DNA from: Phycisphaeraceae bacterium
Lineage (GTDB): Bacteria; Planctomycetota; Phycisphaerae; Phycisphaerales; Phycisphaeraceae
Direction: 5' to 3'
Length of the DNA: 13,296 nucleotides
Assembly (NCBI GenBank): GCA_020851395.1
Contig: JADZCW010000308.1
Coordinates: 1-13,296 of the forward strand
In this document: positions 1 through 5,941 of the stretch, piece after piece
Layout of the letters: the number at the start of each line of letters is the position of its first letter
Position numbering within the stretch: position 1 is the stretch's first letter
Notes under the pieces: generated by a model
Told to the model about the DNA's origin: nothing
Seen by the model: the letters and a program-made list of their open reading frames with translations, nothing else
Database searches by the model: none
Position numbers and translations under genes: made by a program

Positions 1-78
1 GGCTCGCTGACGATCGAGTTCTACTCCCTCGACCAGTTCGACGCCCTGATGCGCCGCATGGGCGTGCAGGTCAGTTAG
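1..78 (+). CDS. parB: ParB-like partition protein, C-terminal end only (partial)
   Basis: The window opens inside a reading frame that ends with TAG at 76-78 and encodes about 25 residues, GSLTIEFYSLDQFDALMRRM followed by GVQVS. The pattern Gly-x-(I/L)-x-I-x-(F/Y)-Y-S-x-(D/E)-(Q/D)-(F/L)-x-x-(I/L)-(L/M) matches the small C-terminal dimerisation domain of chromosomal ParB/Spo0J proteins, which bind parS sites and work with ParA in origin segregation. The helix-turn-helix and CTPase parts would lie upstream of the window and cannot be checked. The identification therefore rests on one short stretch. Another protein with a similar C-terminus is possible, and a parA gene would be expected just upstream if the call is right. 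Confidence 0.55.
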   Translation, partial: GSLTIEFYSLDQFDALMRRMGVQVS

Positions 79-90
79 TGCTAAGAACAG

Positions 91-126
91 TTAACCACCA
101 AGACACAAAGGACACCAAGAAGACAA
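91..126. repeat. A-rich ACCACCAAGACAC-type dispersed repeat
   Basis: This is an A- and C-rich stretch, very different from its GC-rich surroundings. It contains two copies of CACCAAGA (96-103 and 113-120), 17 bases apart. Translated, it gives the low-complexity string NHQDTKDTKKT, which I recall as a frequent spurious N-terminus in bacterial annotation because this kind of sequence is scattered through intergenic regions of several phyla. Only one copy is seen in this window, so its repeat nature is from memory. It matters here because it argues against starting the downstream gene at the GTG at position 78. Confidence 0.45.
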
Positions 127-179
127 GCGGCAAGAGGAACCGTGGTGTCGTTATGCCATGCCTGAAGGAGAAACAGCGC

Positions 180-383
180 GTGAACATCAAATTCTTGAGC
201 ATCGTGGGGGTATGCGTAGGATTGTTGTGGTCCACGTTGATGGCGTTGGCTTTTCGCATGTACCTGGACAACGAATTGACGCCGGAGGCATCCAAAGCAT
301 TCGTGGTGTCGTCGATGTTCGTGCTCACCAGCACGATCCTCTTCGTGGCGATCCACCGAAGGGACGCGAAACAGCGGCGATAG
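180..383 (+). CDS. Small two-helix membrane protein, unknown function
   Basis: This is a 67-residue protein of unknown function. The frame is open from a GTG at 78, but residues encoded before 180 come from the A-rich repeat. I place the start at the GTG at 180-182 because AAGGAG (165-170) lies 9 bases upstream. An in-frame ATG at 153 is the alternative, giving 76 residues. The protein has two hydrophobic segments, roughly residues 5-25 (FLSIVGVCVGLLWSTLMALA) and 40-58 (AFVVSSMFVLTSTILFVAI). A short polar loop (DNELTPEASK) joins them and a basic tail (HRRDAKQRR) follows. By the positive-inside rule the tail should be cytoplasmic, making a hairpin with a periplasmic loop. It follows the ParB-like gene on the same strand, but the 101-base gap and repeat do not suggest an operon. 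I recognise no family. Confidence 0.5.
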   Translation: MNIKFLSIVGVCVGLLWSTLMALAFRMYLDNELTPEASKAFVVSSMFVLTSTILFVAIHRRDAKQRR

Positions 384-389
384 TGTTTC

Positions 390-412
390 GGCACGCAGGA
401 TGCGTGCCCTAC
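390..412 (-). repeat. REP-like element, copy 1 (GTAG foot plus 8-bp hairpin)
   Basis: Read on the minus strand this is a GTAG tetranucleotide followed directly by a perfect hairpin: arm GGCACGCA, loop TCC, arm TGCGTGCC. It sits 7 bases after the stop of the small membrane protein and 38 bases before the convergent ppk2 stop. Two further copies occur at 9679-9701 and 9737-9759. A GTAG foot beside a short hairpin is the architecture of REP elements moved by REP-associated tyrosine transposases. It may also act as a transcription or RNA-decay barrier for the convergent genes. Confidence 0.75.
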
Positions 413-449
413 GTGGATAGCATGGTGTTTTGGTGACTGATCTGTTCTC

Positions 450-1262
450 TCATTCCACCACGATCTTTCGCGGGTTGAACGTCGCCTTGGGGTAATGCAG
501 GTTCATGTCCTTGAGCGTCTCGACGAGCACCTGGGCGACCAGCAGGTTGCGGAACCAGCGGTGCTCAGCCGGGACAACGTACCAGGGGGCGTGCTCCGTC
601 GAGCAGCGGCGCAGGGCTTCTTCATAGGCCTTCTGATACTGGCCCCAGCGTTTGCGCTCAGCCAGGTCGTCGGGGTTGAACTTCCAGTGCTTCTTGGGGT
701 CCTCGAGGCGCTTGAGCAGGCGGTCCTTCTGGTAGCCCTTGGAGATGTGCAGGTAGAACTTGACCACCCGCGTGCCTTGCTCGTGCAGCAGGGCCTCGAA
801 GGCGTTGATCTGGTTGTAGCGATCCTTCCACACCTTCTTGGGGACGAGGTTTTTCACGCGAGCGATCAGCACGTCCTCGTAGTGCGAACGGTTGAAGACC
901 GCGATCATGCCTTTGCCCGGCGTGTGGGCGTGGATGCGCCAGAGAAAGTCGTGGTCGAGCTCCTCGGCGGTGGGGGCCTTGAAGCTGGTGACAGTGCAGC
1001 CCTGCGGGTTGATCGGGCCCAGGACGTGGCGGATGGTTGAGTCCTTGCCGCCGCAGTCCATCGCCTGGAAGACGACCAGCAGGCTGCGCGTGTGGTCGGC
1101 GTAGAGCTTCTCCTGCAACTCCTCGAACTCCGCGATGAGCCTGGCGAAGCGGGGCACAGCCCGCTCCTCGGTGACCTTGCCGTGGTCGTCGGGATCATGG
1201 ATTGCGAGCTTGAAGCGCGAGCCGGCCTTGCTCGGGACGCGGTAGCGGTCGGTGTTGAGCAT
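450..1262 (-). CDS. ppk2: Polyphosphate kinase 2 family protein (PPK2)
   Basis: This is a 270-residue PPK2-family phosphotransferase. Such enzymes move phosphate between inorganic polyphosphate and nucleotides, with direction and substrate (AMP, ADP or GDP) depending on subclass. The P-loop is at about residues 65-76 (FQAMDCGGKDST), where PPK2 proteins usually have x-G-x-D-x-x-GKD. The Walker B region is NRSHYEDVL (124-132), and the basic lid-like segment LKRLEDPKKHWKF (183-195) is typical. The length fits a single-domain PPK2 of the short type, and the Gln-Ala-Met-Asp start of the P-loop resembles class III enzymes more than the EGRDAAGK form of class I. I cannot fix the subclass. The ATG at 1260-1262 is preceded by GAAGG 8 bases upstream. 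The gene stands alone, convergent with the small membrane protein and divergent from the secreted hydrolase. Confidence 0.9.
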   Translation of the reverse strand: MLNTDRYRVPSKAGSRFKLAIHDPDDHGKVTEERAVPRFARLIAEFEELQEKLYADHTRSLLVVFQAMDCGGKDSTIRHVLGPINPQGCTVTSFKAPTAEELDHDFLWRIHAHTPGKGMIAVFNRSHYEDVLIARVKNLVPKKVWKDRYNQINAFEALLHEQGTRVVKFYLHISKGYQKDRLLKRLEDPKKHWKFNPDDLAERKRWGQYQKAYEEALRRCSTEHAPWYVVPAEHRWFRNLLVAQVLVETLKDMNLHYPKATFNPRKIVVE

Positions 1263-1633
1263 GGGGCGTTCCTTCCAGCGACGATGCCGAGGCTCAGCGG
1301 GCGGTAGGGGGGTGATGCTGCTGGTTCCCTAGCTTACGTTCATGGCGTGCCCTGGTTTGTCTGCCTTCGCCAGATTGTCGTGTAGCCTTGTGGTTCCGGG
1401 CGGTCTGATCGGCGACGAAGCATCGGACAAAGGTGAAGAGGCAGCAATCAATGGCCGACAAATTTTCGATTCCTTGGTGTTTAGGCCTGCTTTTAGGACC
1501 CTGTCAGGTTTTCGCTCACCATCGGGGGTATGAGGACTAGTAGAATCGCGTCCTTCTCGCGATTCGCTGCCGATTTTCGGTGTCCGGGGTTCTCCCGCCG
1601 TTCGGCGGTCCGGTACGTGCCACGAGGTCCTGC
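1263..1633. other. 371-base intergenic region between divergent ppk2 and the secreted hydrolase
   Basis: No convincing gene is present. Short open frames on both strands lack family features and a ribosome binding site. The region must hold the divergent promoters of both neighbours, but I see no well-matched -35/-10 pair. It contains the ppk2 ribosome binding site at its left edge, two hairpins in the right part (1543-1565 and 1595-1608), and the GAGG ribosome binding site (1624-1627) of the hydrolase. The middle part (about 1340-1520) is less GC-rich than the flanking genes. Confidence 0.6.
1543..1565 (+). promoter_or_regulatory. Perfect 8-bp hairpin in the hydrolase leader region
   Basis: GAATCGCG (1543-1550) and CGCGATTC (1558-1565) are exact reverse complements separated by TCCTTCT. 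No T-run follows on either side, so it is not a standard terminator. A second, smaller hairpin (CCGCC-GTTC-GGCGG, 1595-1608) lies between it and the start codon at 1634. It could be an operator or a 5'-leader structure of the hydrolase mRNA; the sequence alone does not decide which. Confidence 0.35.
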
Positions 1634-3874
1634 ATGACCGGCAGATACGTTGTCTGTTCTCGAAGGTTTTTGGGCGCGCGTCGGCCCACGACCCAGGCTG
1701 TGCTGCGCCGGCTCGCCGCGGCTGCATTGGTCGGCGTCGTGGCTGGCGGTGCGTCTGGTCAATCCCTGCCGCGCGTGGCGGTGGAGGATGGCCAGTTCGT
1801 GCAGGTCGACGGCGCATCGACGACGCCACTTTCCGGGGGAGGCTTCCGCGGGGCAAACTACATCCGCCTCTTCCCCGATCGGGCCTGGCACGCCACTTTC
1901 GCCCCCGACTACTACGACGGCCAGCGGGCCGACGACGCGCTCGCCGAGATGGCCAAGCACGGCATGAACGCCGTGCGCGTCTTCATCGACCACGAATCGC
2001 CGCAGGGCGTGGTGGCGGACCCCGCGACCAATCAGCTCTCGACGCAGTACCTGGACAACTTCGCCGATTTCCTCAGCCGGGCCCAGAGCCACGGCGTGTA
2101 CGTCATCCCCTCGCTGGTCTATCTGGCCGCGACTTCGAGCAATCTTCAGGTGCTCTACACGCCCGAGCCGGGCCTCCAGGCTGAGAACATCTTCTACCTC
2201 GACCCCGGCGCCATCGCCGCCAAGGCTCAGTACGCGGCCGAGTTCGTGCAGGAGATCAAGAACCGCGACCCGGGCCTGCTCTCGACCGTCCTGGCCTACG
2301 AGCTCGAGAACGAGGCGAACATGCTCGACAACGCCTCACCCTTCTCGCTGACCAGCGGGCTGGTGACCAACACCGCCAGCGGGCAGGTCTACAACATGGC
2401 CCTGCCAGCCGACAAGCAGCGCATGGCCGACGACAACGCCGTGGTCTGGGCCAACGCCTCCGTGGCGGCGATCAAGGACGTGGACCCCGACGCGCTGGTC
2501 AGCGTCAACGTCTTTACCTATCAGGCCGTCGGCCGCACCGGCCCGGGGTTCACCAGCGGCTCATCCTTCGGCGACCACCGCTTCCCCGCGCGCCCGTTGG
2601 CGCTGTTGGACTCGAACATCGACTACCTCGACGTGCACTTCTATCCGTTCAACGACAGCACGCTCACCGGCGACCTGGCAAGCATCGAGTATCCCGCCGT
2701 CGTCACCAAGGCGCAGGCCCAGTGCACTCCACTGGTCACCGGCGAGTTCGGGGCCTTCAAGAGCACCTACCCCACGCTCGCCGTGGCCGCCCGCAAGATG
2801 CGCCAGCACCTCGAGACGCTCGACAGCAAGGGCTTCACCAGCCAGATGATCTGGACTTACGACACCGACGAGCAGGATTTTCTCTGGAACGCCCGCTCCG
2901 GCCGCGGCGAACTCTTCCAGGCGATGATCGCCACCTATCGCAAGCTCGACCGCTCCACCGCCCCGGTCACCAGCGAAGACTTTCACGTGCGGGCAGGCAC
3001 GACGAGCCTCAACGATCAAGAATCCGACTACGGCGGCGTGGCCTGGCTCGCGGATGCGTCGCTCTCCCTACACGACGTCAACGGCGACGGCATCCTTGAG
3101 CGCTCCGGCCTAGGCACAGGCGTCGCGCTTGTTCCCTACAACCCCAGCGACAACGGCGAGATCATCCGCCTGCACGCGATCGTCGCCTCACCCGCCGGCA
3201 CGCCCGACTGGGTCGGCGTGGGCCTGACGGACCAGCTCTCGACCGGCTCGGTCTTCTGGAATGACGGCTCGCTCTGGGCGCTACTGCGTGGCAACGGAGG
3301 CGTCGAGGTCCACGTCGACGGCGTCTCACAGACGCTCCTGAGCACCACGACGCCGACGTCCGATTTCGTGGCCAACGGTTTTAACGACCTGGACCTGATC
3401 TACGACACCACGGCCAACCTCGTCTGGGTGCTGGTCAACGGCCAGCCCGTGCTCGACGCCTACGACCTGGGCGCTGCGGTGATCCCCGTGATCGGCGCGG
3501 GCCTGCACCTGTTCGCCAACAACTCGGTGGTCAGCGACTTCGACCTGCGACTGCTGCCGCTGTTCACGACGCTGGCCGGCGACTTCAACGGCGACCGGCG
3601 GGTCGACGTGCAGGACATCAACCCGTTCATCATGGCCCTGCAGGATTCAGACGCATACCTCGCCGCTTATCCCGGCCTGGAGGCTCGCTATCTGGATCTT
3701 AACGGCGACGGTCTGATCAACGTGCAGGACATCAACCCGTTCGTCGCCGCGCTGACCGCCGCCGGCATGTCGGTCGATGGGCTCATCATTCCCGAACCAG
3801 CGTCGGGCATGATGCTGCTCGCGGCCCTCGGGGGCCTGGGTCGGATGGCCCGGCGGCGAGCGAATCGGGTATAA
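1634..3874 (+). CDS. Secreted GH5-like glycoside hydrolase with dockerin repeat and PEP-CTERM anchor
   Basis: This 746-residue exported protein starts at the ATG at 1634, 6 bases after GAGG; a GTG at 1580 is in frame but lacks such a site. A long basic n-region and hydrophobic core (to about residue 42) form a signal peptide. Residues about 50-440 resemble a clan A (GH5-type) barrel. Candidate catalytic residues are Glu227 in YELENEANM (acid/base) and Glu371 in VTGEFGAF (nucleophile), with DVHFYPF (333-339) and IWTYD (406-410) matching expected strand ends. The likely substrate is a beta-mannan or beta-glucan, but this is a guess. Residues about 460-645 look like a beta-sandwich (LamG/concanavalin-like) with one DVNGDG loop at 481. 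Two calcium loops (DFNGDRRVDVQD and DLNGDGLINVQD, within 647-703) form a type I dockerin. The tail (PEP at 720-722, a hydrophobic stretch, then RMARRRANRV) is a PEP-CTERM signal for exosortase processing. Confidence 0.8.
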   Translation: MTGRYVVCSRRFLGARRPTTQAVLRRLAAAALVGVVAGGASGQSLPRVAVEDGQFVQVDGASTTPLSGGGFRGANYIRLFPDRAWHATFAPDYYDGQRADDALAEMAKHGMNAVRVFIDHESPQGVVADPATNQLSTQYLDNFADFLSRAQSHGVYVIPSLVYLAATSSNLQVLYTPEPGLQAENIFYLDPGAIAAKAQYAAEFVQEIKNRDPGLLSTVLAYELENEANMLDNASPFSLTSGLVTNTASGQVYNMALPADKQRMADDNAVVWANASVAAIKDVDPDALVSVNVFTYQAVGRTGPGFTSGSSFGDHRFPARPLALLDSNIDYLDVHFYPFNDSTLTGDLASIEYPAVVTKAQAQCTPLVTGEFGAFKSTYPTLAVAARKMRQHLETLDSKGFTSQMIWTYDTDEQDFLWNARSGRGELFQAMIATYRKLDRSTAPVTSEDFHVRAGTTSLNDQESDYGGVAWLADASLSLHDVNGDGILERSGLGTGVALVPYNPSDNGEIIRLHAIVASPAGTPDWVGVGLTDQLSTGSVFWNDGSLWALLRGNGGVEVHVDGVSQTLLSTTTPTSDFVANGFNDLDLIYDTTANLVWVLVNGQPVLDAYDLGAAVIPVIGAGLHLFANNSVVSDFDLRLLPLFTTLAGDFNGDRRVDVQDINPFIMALQDSDAYLAAYPGLEARYLDLNGDGLINVQDINPFVAALTAAGMSVDGLIIPEPASGMMLLAALGGLGRMARRRANRV

Positions 3875-3902
3875 CCCACGGGCTCGAATTGAACACCGCA
3901 GA

Positions 3903-3917
3903 GGCGTCGACGACGCC
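3903..3917. repeat. Odd-centred perfect palindrome downstream of the hydrolase
   Basis: GGCGTCG and CGACGCC flank a single A. The arms are exact over 7 bases. It lies 29 bases after the hydrolase stop codon. About 30 bases further on there is a direct repeat of GGAGCGGGAGAAG (3947-3959 and 3965-3977, period 18). Neither has an obvious function. The palindrome could be a protein-binding site, or contribute to 3'-end structure before the terminator at 3990-4018. Confidence 0.35.
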
Positions 3918-3989
3918 CCTGAAATGCGGGGACAAACGGAGGTCTCGGAGCGGGAGAAGGCTCAGGAGCGGGAGAAGATTTTCGGTGGA

Positions 3990-4018
3990 CCCCGGCCGGC
4001 AACGGCCGGGGTTTTTTT
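3990..4018 (+). terminator. Rho-independent terminator after the secreted hydrolase
   Basis: CCCCGGCCG (3990-3998) pairs perfectly with CGGCCGGGG (4003-4011) across a GCAA tetraloop and is followed by seven T residues. This is a textbook intrinsic terminator for the plus strand. It lies inside the open frame that could extend the next gene upstream to 3924, which is a strong reason to start that gene later, at 4086. Confidence 0.92.
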
Positions 4019-4085
4019 CTTTGTTGGGCTTGTGCTATTTTCTGTAAACTACGTACTGTTGGCTGTCATCACCACGAGGTTTCCC

Positions 4086-4457
4086 ATGGTCCTCAGTCCC
4101 ATTCCTCGCCGCGGACTCGAAACCCTCGAAGGCCTGGGTGACGCCCCGCCGCGGACGTTCTGGACCTGTTGGTTCGGCGGGCTGATCGCTCCGGCCCTGT
4201 TTGCCATGGCGGGTGTGGCGTCGATCCTTTACCGCAAGTCCTACCTGCCAGGCCGCTACGGGGGCATGGAATTGCACGGCCTGACCGCCATCTTCATGGG
4301 CGTGGCCTGCCTGGGCCTGGCCGTGCTGCTGCACTTCCACTACTTCTGGCTCAATCGTCTCTTCCACGTCGGCATCGCGGAACTGGGCAAACTCCTTGGG
4401 CTGATCGCACTCTTGGCGGGCATGGTCGGCGTGATCGTGCGCGTGGCGTTCTACTAA
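4086..4457 (+). CDS. Three-helix membrane protein, unknown function
   Basis: This is a 123-residue predicted inner-membrane protein that I do not recognise. The frame is open back to 3924, but that extension runs through an intrinsic terminator. The ATG at 4086 is preceded by GAGG (4076-4079) at 6 bases, so I start there. A polar N-terminus of about 24 residues (SPIPRRGLETLEGLGDAPPR) precedes three hydrophobic segments at roughly 25-49, 64-88 and 101-122; the last ends the protein at AFY. The loop between helices 1 and 2 is basic (YRKSYLPGRYGG), suggesting a cytoplasmic loop. Helix 2 ends in an aromatic/histidine cluster, HFHYFWLNRLFH. It has its own promoter region after the terminator and is convergent with argC, so context says nothing about its role. 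Confidence 0.6.
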   Translation: MVLSPIPRRGLETLEGLGDAPPRTFWTCWFGGLIAPALFAMAGVASILYRKSYLPGRYGGMELHGLTAIFMGVACLGLAVLLHFHYFWLNRLFHVGIAELGKLLGLIALLAGMVGVIVRVAFY

Positions 4458-4492
4458 ACGCACAAACGAACACGCCCATCGGCGCAAGAAGA

Positions 4493-4515
4493 AGGGCACG
4501 CAAGGCGCATGCCCT
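4493..4515. repeat. Imperfect hairpin, possible decayed REP-like copy
   Basis: AGGGCA (4493-4498) and TGCCCT (4510-4515) are complementary and enclose a partly paired CGC-AAG-GCG core. It resembles the stem of the three GTAG elements in this window (all contain AGGGCA[CT]GCA) and also lies between convergent genes. However, it lacks the GTAG foot and the TCC loop. It may be a degenerate relative, or just a 3'-end hairpin for the membrane-protein transcript. Confidence 0.3.
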
Positions 4516-4564
4516 CTAGTGTTGCTGCTGGCTACTTAACGGACTAGCGGTTGATCTGATGTCT

Positions 4565-4584
4565 CGGGGCTCACGCCAGCCCCG
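4565..4584 (-). terminator. Hairpin overlapping the argC stop codon, possible terminator without U-tract
   Basis: CGGGGCT (4565-4571) and AGCCCCG (4578-4584) form a perfect 7-bp stem with a 6-base loop. On the minus-strand argC transcript the stem includes the last codons and the stop. No U-run follows (AGACATCAG), so efficient intrinsic termination is doubtful, but it may protect the mRNA 3' end. Confidence 0.35.
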
Positions 4585-5587
4585 CCGTCGCCGGCTGTTT
4601 GAACATCAGGTTCATGTTCTGCACAGCCTGGCCCGAGGCGCCCTTGATCATGTTGTCGATGGCGCTAAAGGCCACCACCTTCCCGCCGACCAGCCGCACC
4701 GACAGGTCGCAGAAGTTCGTGTCCCGCACGTGTTTGACGTTGGGCAGGTCGTTGCGGATGCGGATGAACGGCTCGTCGCCGTAGGCTTCCTCGTAGGCGT
4801 CGTAGAGGTCTTCCTCGGTGATGTTGTCGCGGGCGGGATCGAGGTAGATCGACTCGAGGATGCCCCGGTCGATCGGCAGCAGGTGCGGGACGAAGAGCAC
4901 CTGAACCTGCTTGTCCGTGGCGGCGGCGAGGGTCTGCTCGATCTCCGGCTGGTGCCGGTGCGTGCCGACGTTGTAGGGCAGGAAGGCCTCGTTCATCTCC
5001 GGGAAGTGATATTGCAGCGCCGCCCGCCGGCCGGCGCCGGTGATGCCCGAGGCGGCGTTGATGACGATGCCGGTGTCCTTGACCAGGCCCTGGGCGAGCA
5101 GGGGGGCGATGGCCAGCGACGCGGCCGTGGGATAGCAGCCGGGGTTGGCCACCAGGTCCGCCTCGGGGATCTCGGCGCCGAAGAGCTCGGGCAGGCCGTA
5201 GACGGCGTCCTCGAGCCGGTCGGGGTCCTTGTGCGGGTGGCCGTAAACCTTCTCGTACATGATCGCGTCGGCCAAGCGGTAGTCGGCCGAGAGATCGATC
5301 ACGCGCAGGCCCGCGTCGAGCAGGCCGGGCACGTGCTCCATCGCGGCCAGGTGGGGCACGCAGGTGAAGACAACCTCAGCCTCGGCGGCGATGACCTTGG
5401 GGTCGATCGGCCGACATTGCAGCTCGCACCGGCCCATGAGCTGGGGGAATTCCTCAGCGATGTTTGGCAGCTCGCCGCGCTGGCTCGCCAGATAGGTGAT
5501 CTTGGCCGAGGGATGGCGCAGCAGGATCTGGATCAGATACAGCCCGGTGTAGCTCGTCGGGCCCAGGATGGCGACGGGAATGGTCAT
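4571..5587 (-). CDS. argC: N-acetyl-gamma-glutamyl-phosphate reductase
   Basis: This 338-residue protein catalyses the third step of arginine biosynthesis, NADPH-dependent reduction of N-acetylglutamyl phosphate to the semialdehyde, in the cytoplasm. The N-terminal nucleotide-binding motif is ILGPTSYTG (7-15), a variant of the usual GxTGYxG. The catalytic cysteine is Cys151 in VANPGCYPTAA, and the partner histidine motif is GTHRHQPEI (209-217). Length and motifs fit the short bacterial ArgC type. The frame is open to 5761, but that extension is translated heptamer repeat (rich in Pro, Tyr and Thr). I start at the ATG at 5585-5587, which gives the expected MTIPVAILG beginning. No Shine-Dalgarno sequence is visible before this ATG. 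No other arg gene is in the window, so the gene appears to stand alone here. Confidence 0.95.
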   Translation of the reverse strand: MTIPVAILGPTSYTGLYLIQILLRHPSAKITYLASQRGELPNIAEEFPQLMGRCELQCRPIDPKVIAAEAEVVFTCVPHLAAMEHVPGLLDAGLRVIDLSADYRLADAIMYEKVYGHPHKDPDRLEDAVYGLPELFGAEIPEADLVANPGCYPTAASLAIAPLLAQGLVKDTGIVINAASGITGAGRRAALQYHFPEMNEAFLPYNVGTHRHQPEIEQTLAAATDKQVQVLFVPHLLPIDRGILESIYLDPARDNITEEDLYDAYEEAYGDEPFIRIRNDLPNVKHVRDTNFCDLSVRLVGGKVVAFSAIDNMIKGASGQAVQNMNLMFKQPATAGLA

Positions 5588-5627
5588 GGGGGTATTTTGC
5601 GCCGCTGTTGATGGAAAGCAAAAGGAA

Positions 5628-5660
5628 GGGGTACGGGGTACAGGGTATGGGGTAGGGGGG
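5628..5660 (+). repeat. G-rich heptamer array, left arm
   Basis: There are four consecutive heptamers on the plus strand: GGGGTAC, GGGGTAC, AGGGTAT and GGGGTAG, then a run of G. Four or more G-tracts separated by 3-4 bases satisfy the simple G-quadruplex pattern. The array is the imperfect inverse of that at 5717-5752. It resembles the short tandem heptanucleotide repeats known from cyanobacterial genomes in form but not in exact sequence. Confidence 0.8.
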
Positions 5661-5716
5661 TCGCAGCCGGTGTCGCACACCCAATATTCACCGTGCCTGA
5701 CGGCGGACGTCTCTGG

Positions 5717-5752
5717 CCCTATCCTATACCCCGTACCCCATACCCCGTACCC
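5717..5752 (-). repeat. G-rich heptamer array, right arm (inverted)
   Basis: Read on the minus strand this is GGGTAC, GGGGTAT, GGGGTAC, GGGGTAT, AGGATAG and GG. It is the same heptamer family as the left arm in opposite orientation, so the pair could fold into a long imperfect cruciform or RNA hairpin around 5661-5716. On the minus strand it also has four tracts of at least three G, so quadruplex potential exists on both strands of the region. Confidence 0.8.
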
Positions 5753-5785
5753 AACCGCCAACGCGGCGCGGCTGCATCAAACTAG

Positions 5786-5798
5786 TGCCATTTTGGCA
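5786..5798. promoter_or_regulatory. TGCCA-TTT-TGGCA inverted repeat, candidate activator site
   Basis: There are exact 5-base arms (5786-5790 and 5794-5798) around TTT. The centre is about 94 bases upstream of the transcription start predicted from the sigma-54 motif at 5860-5875. That is a usual distance for an enhancer-binding protein, and the two are separated by an AT-rich, probably bendable segment. Short arms could arise by chance. TTGGCA at 5793-5798 could alternatively be a sigma-70 -35 box, though no good -10 lies 16-18 bases downstream. Confidence 0.35.
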
Positions 5799-5859
5799 TT
5801 CCCACCATTCTTTCTAATCTTATAAAACATTAAATTTAAAAGACTTACGATTGTTGCTC

Positions 5860-5875
5860 TGGCGCGCCTCTTGCC
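5860..5875 (+). promoter_or_regulatory. Sigma-54 (RpoN) type -24/-12 promoter for hsp20
   Basis: The motif TGGCGC-N5-TTGCC fits the sigma-54 consensus TGGCAC-N5-TTGCA. The invariant GG (5861-5862) and GC (5873-5874) are separated by exactly 10 bases. The predicted transcript would start near 5886, leaving a leader of about 56 bases before the Hsp20 ATG. Sigma-54 promoters need an AAA+ enhancer-binding protein. E. coli ibpB has been reported to have an extra sigma-54 promoter, so a small heat shock gene under RpoN is not without precedent. Confidence 0.55.
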
Positions 5876-5941
5876 TAAAGTCACAACGGAAGAACAAGCG
5901 ATCCAGGCTTGAAGCAGAACCCATTGAGAAGGAGGACAACC

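Larger units (their letters stand above)
5588..5941. other. 354-base divergent argC/hsp20 intergenic region
   Basis: No gene is seen. The left half holds two opposed arrays of a G-rich heptamer (5628-5660 and 5717-5752) around a 56-base core. The right half is AT-rich from about 5800 to 5855, unusual in this GC-rich window. It carries a TGCCA/TGGCA inverted repeat and a sigma-54-like promoter that point towards the Hsp20 gene. I cannot place an argC promoter with confidence; it may lie to the right of the heptamer arrays, which would then be part of the argC leader RNA. Confidence 0.65.

Noticed and set aside
1263..1633. Riboswitch or small RNA in the long gap
   Set aside because: I looked for the conserved cores of common riboswitches (such as c-di-GMP and cobalamin types) and saw none by eye. 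Two hairpins alone are not enough to call an RNA gene.
1329..1856. A 175-codon minus-strand frame over the ppk2-hydrolase gap
   Set aside because: It runs into the hydrolase coding region on the opposite strand. It has Arg/Pro-rich composition and no motif, and no usable start context.
3924..4085. N-terminal extension of the three-helix protein to an ATG at 3924
   Set aside because: It would be translated through a perfect intrinsic terminator (3990-4018) and lacks a supported start, whereas the ATG at 4086 has GAGG at 6 bases.
4559..5611. A 350-codon plus-strand frame antisense to argC
   Set aside because: argC has its catalytic Cys and nucleotide-binding motif in the other strand; this frame has no family features.
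5588..5761. N-terminal extension of ArgC by 58 residues
   Set aside because: The residues are translated heptamer repeat (YPVPRTP-like), not family sequence. The ArgC fold begins at MTIPVAILG.
5780..5800. CIRCE (HrcA) operator upstream of hsp20
   Set aside because: The inverted repeat has 5-base TGCCA/TGGCA arms with a 3-base centre, not the 9-base arms with a 9-base spacer of CIRCE. The HspR inverted repeat is absent too.
5908..5925. CTTGAA and CCCATT as a sigma-32 heat shock promoter for hsp20
   Set aside because: They are only 6 bases apart (11-16 needed) and lie within 35 bases of the start codon, inside the probable leader and next to the ribosome binding site.
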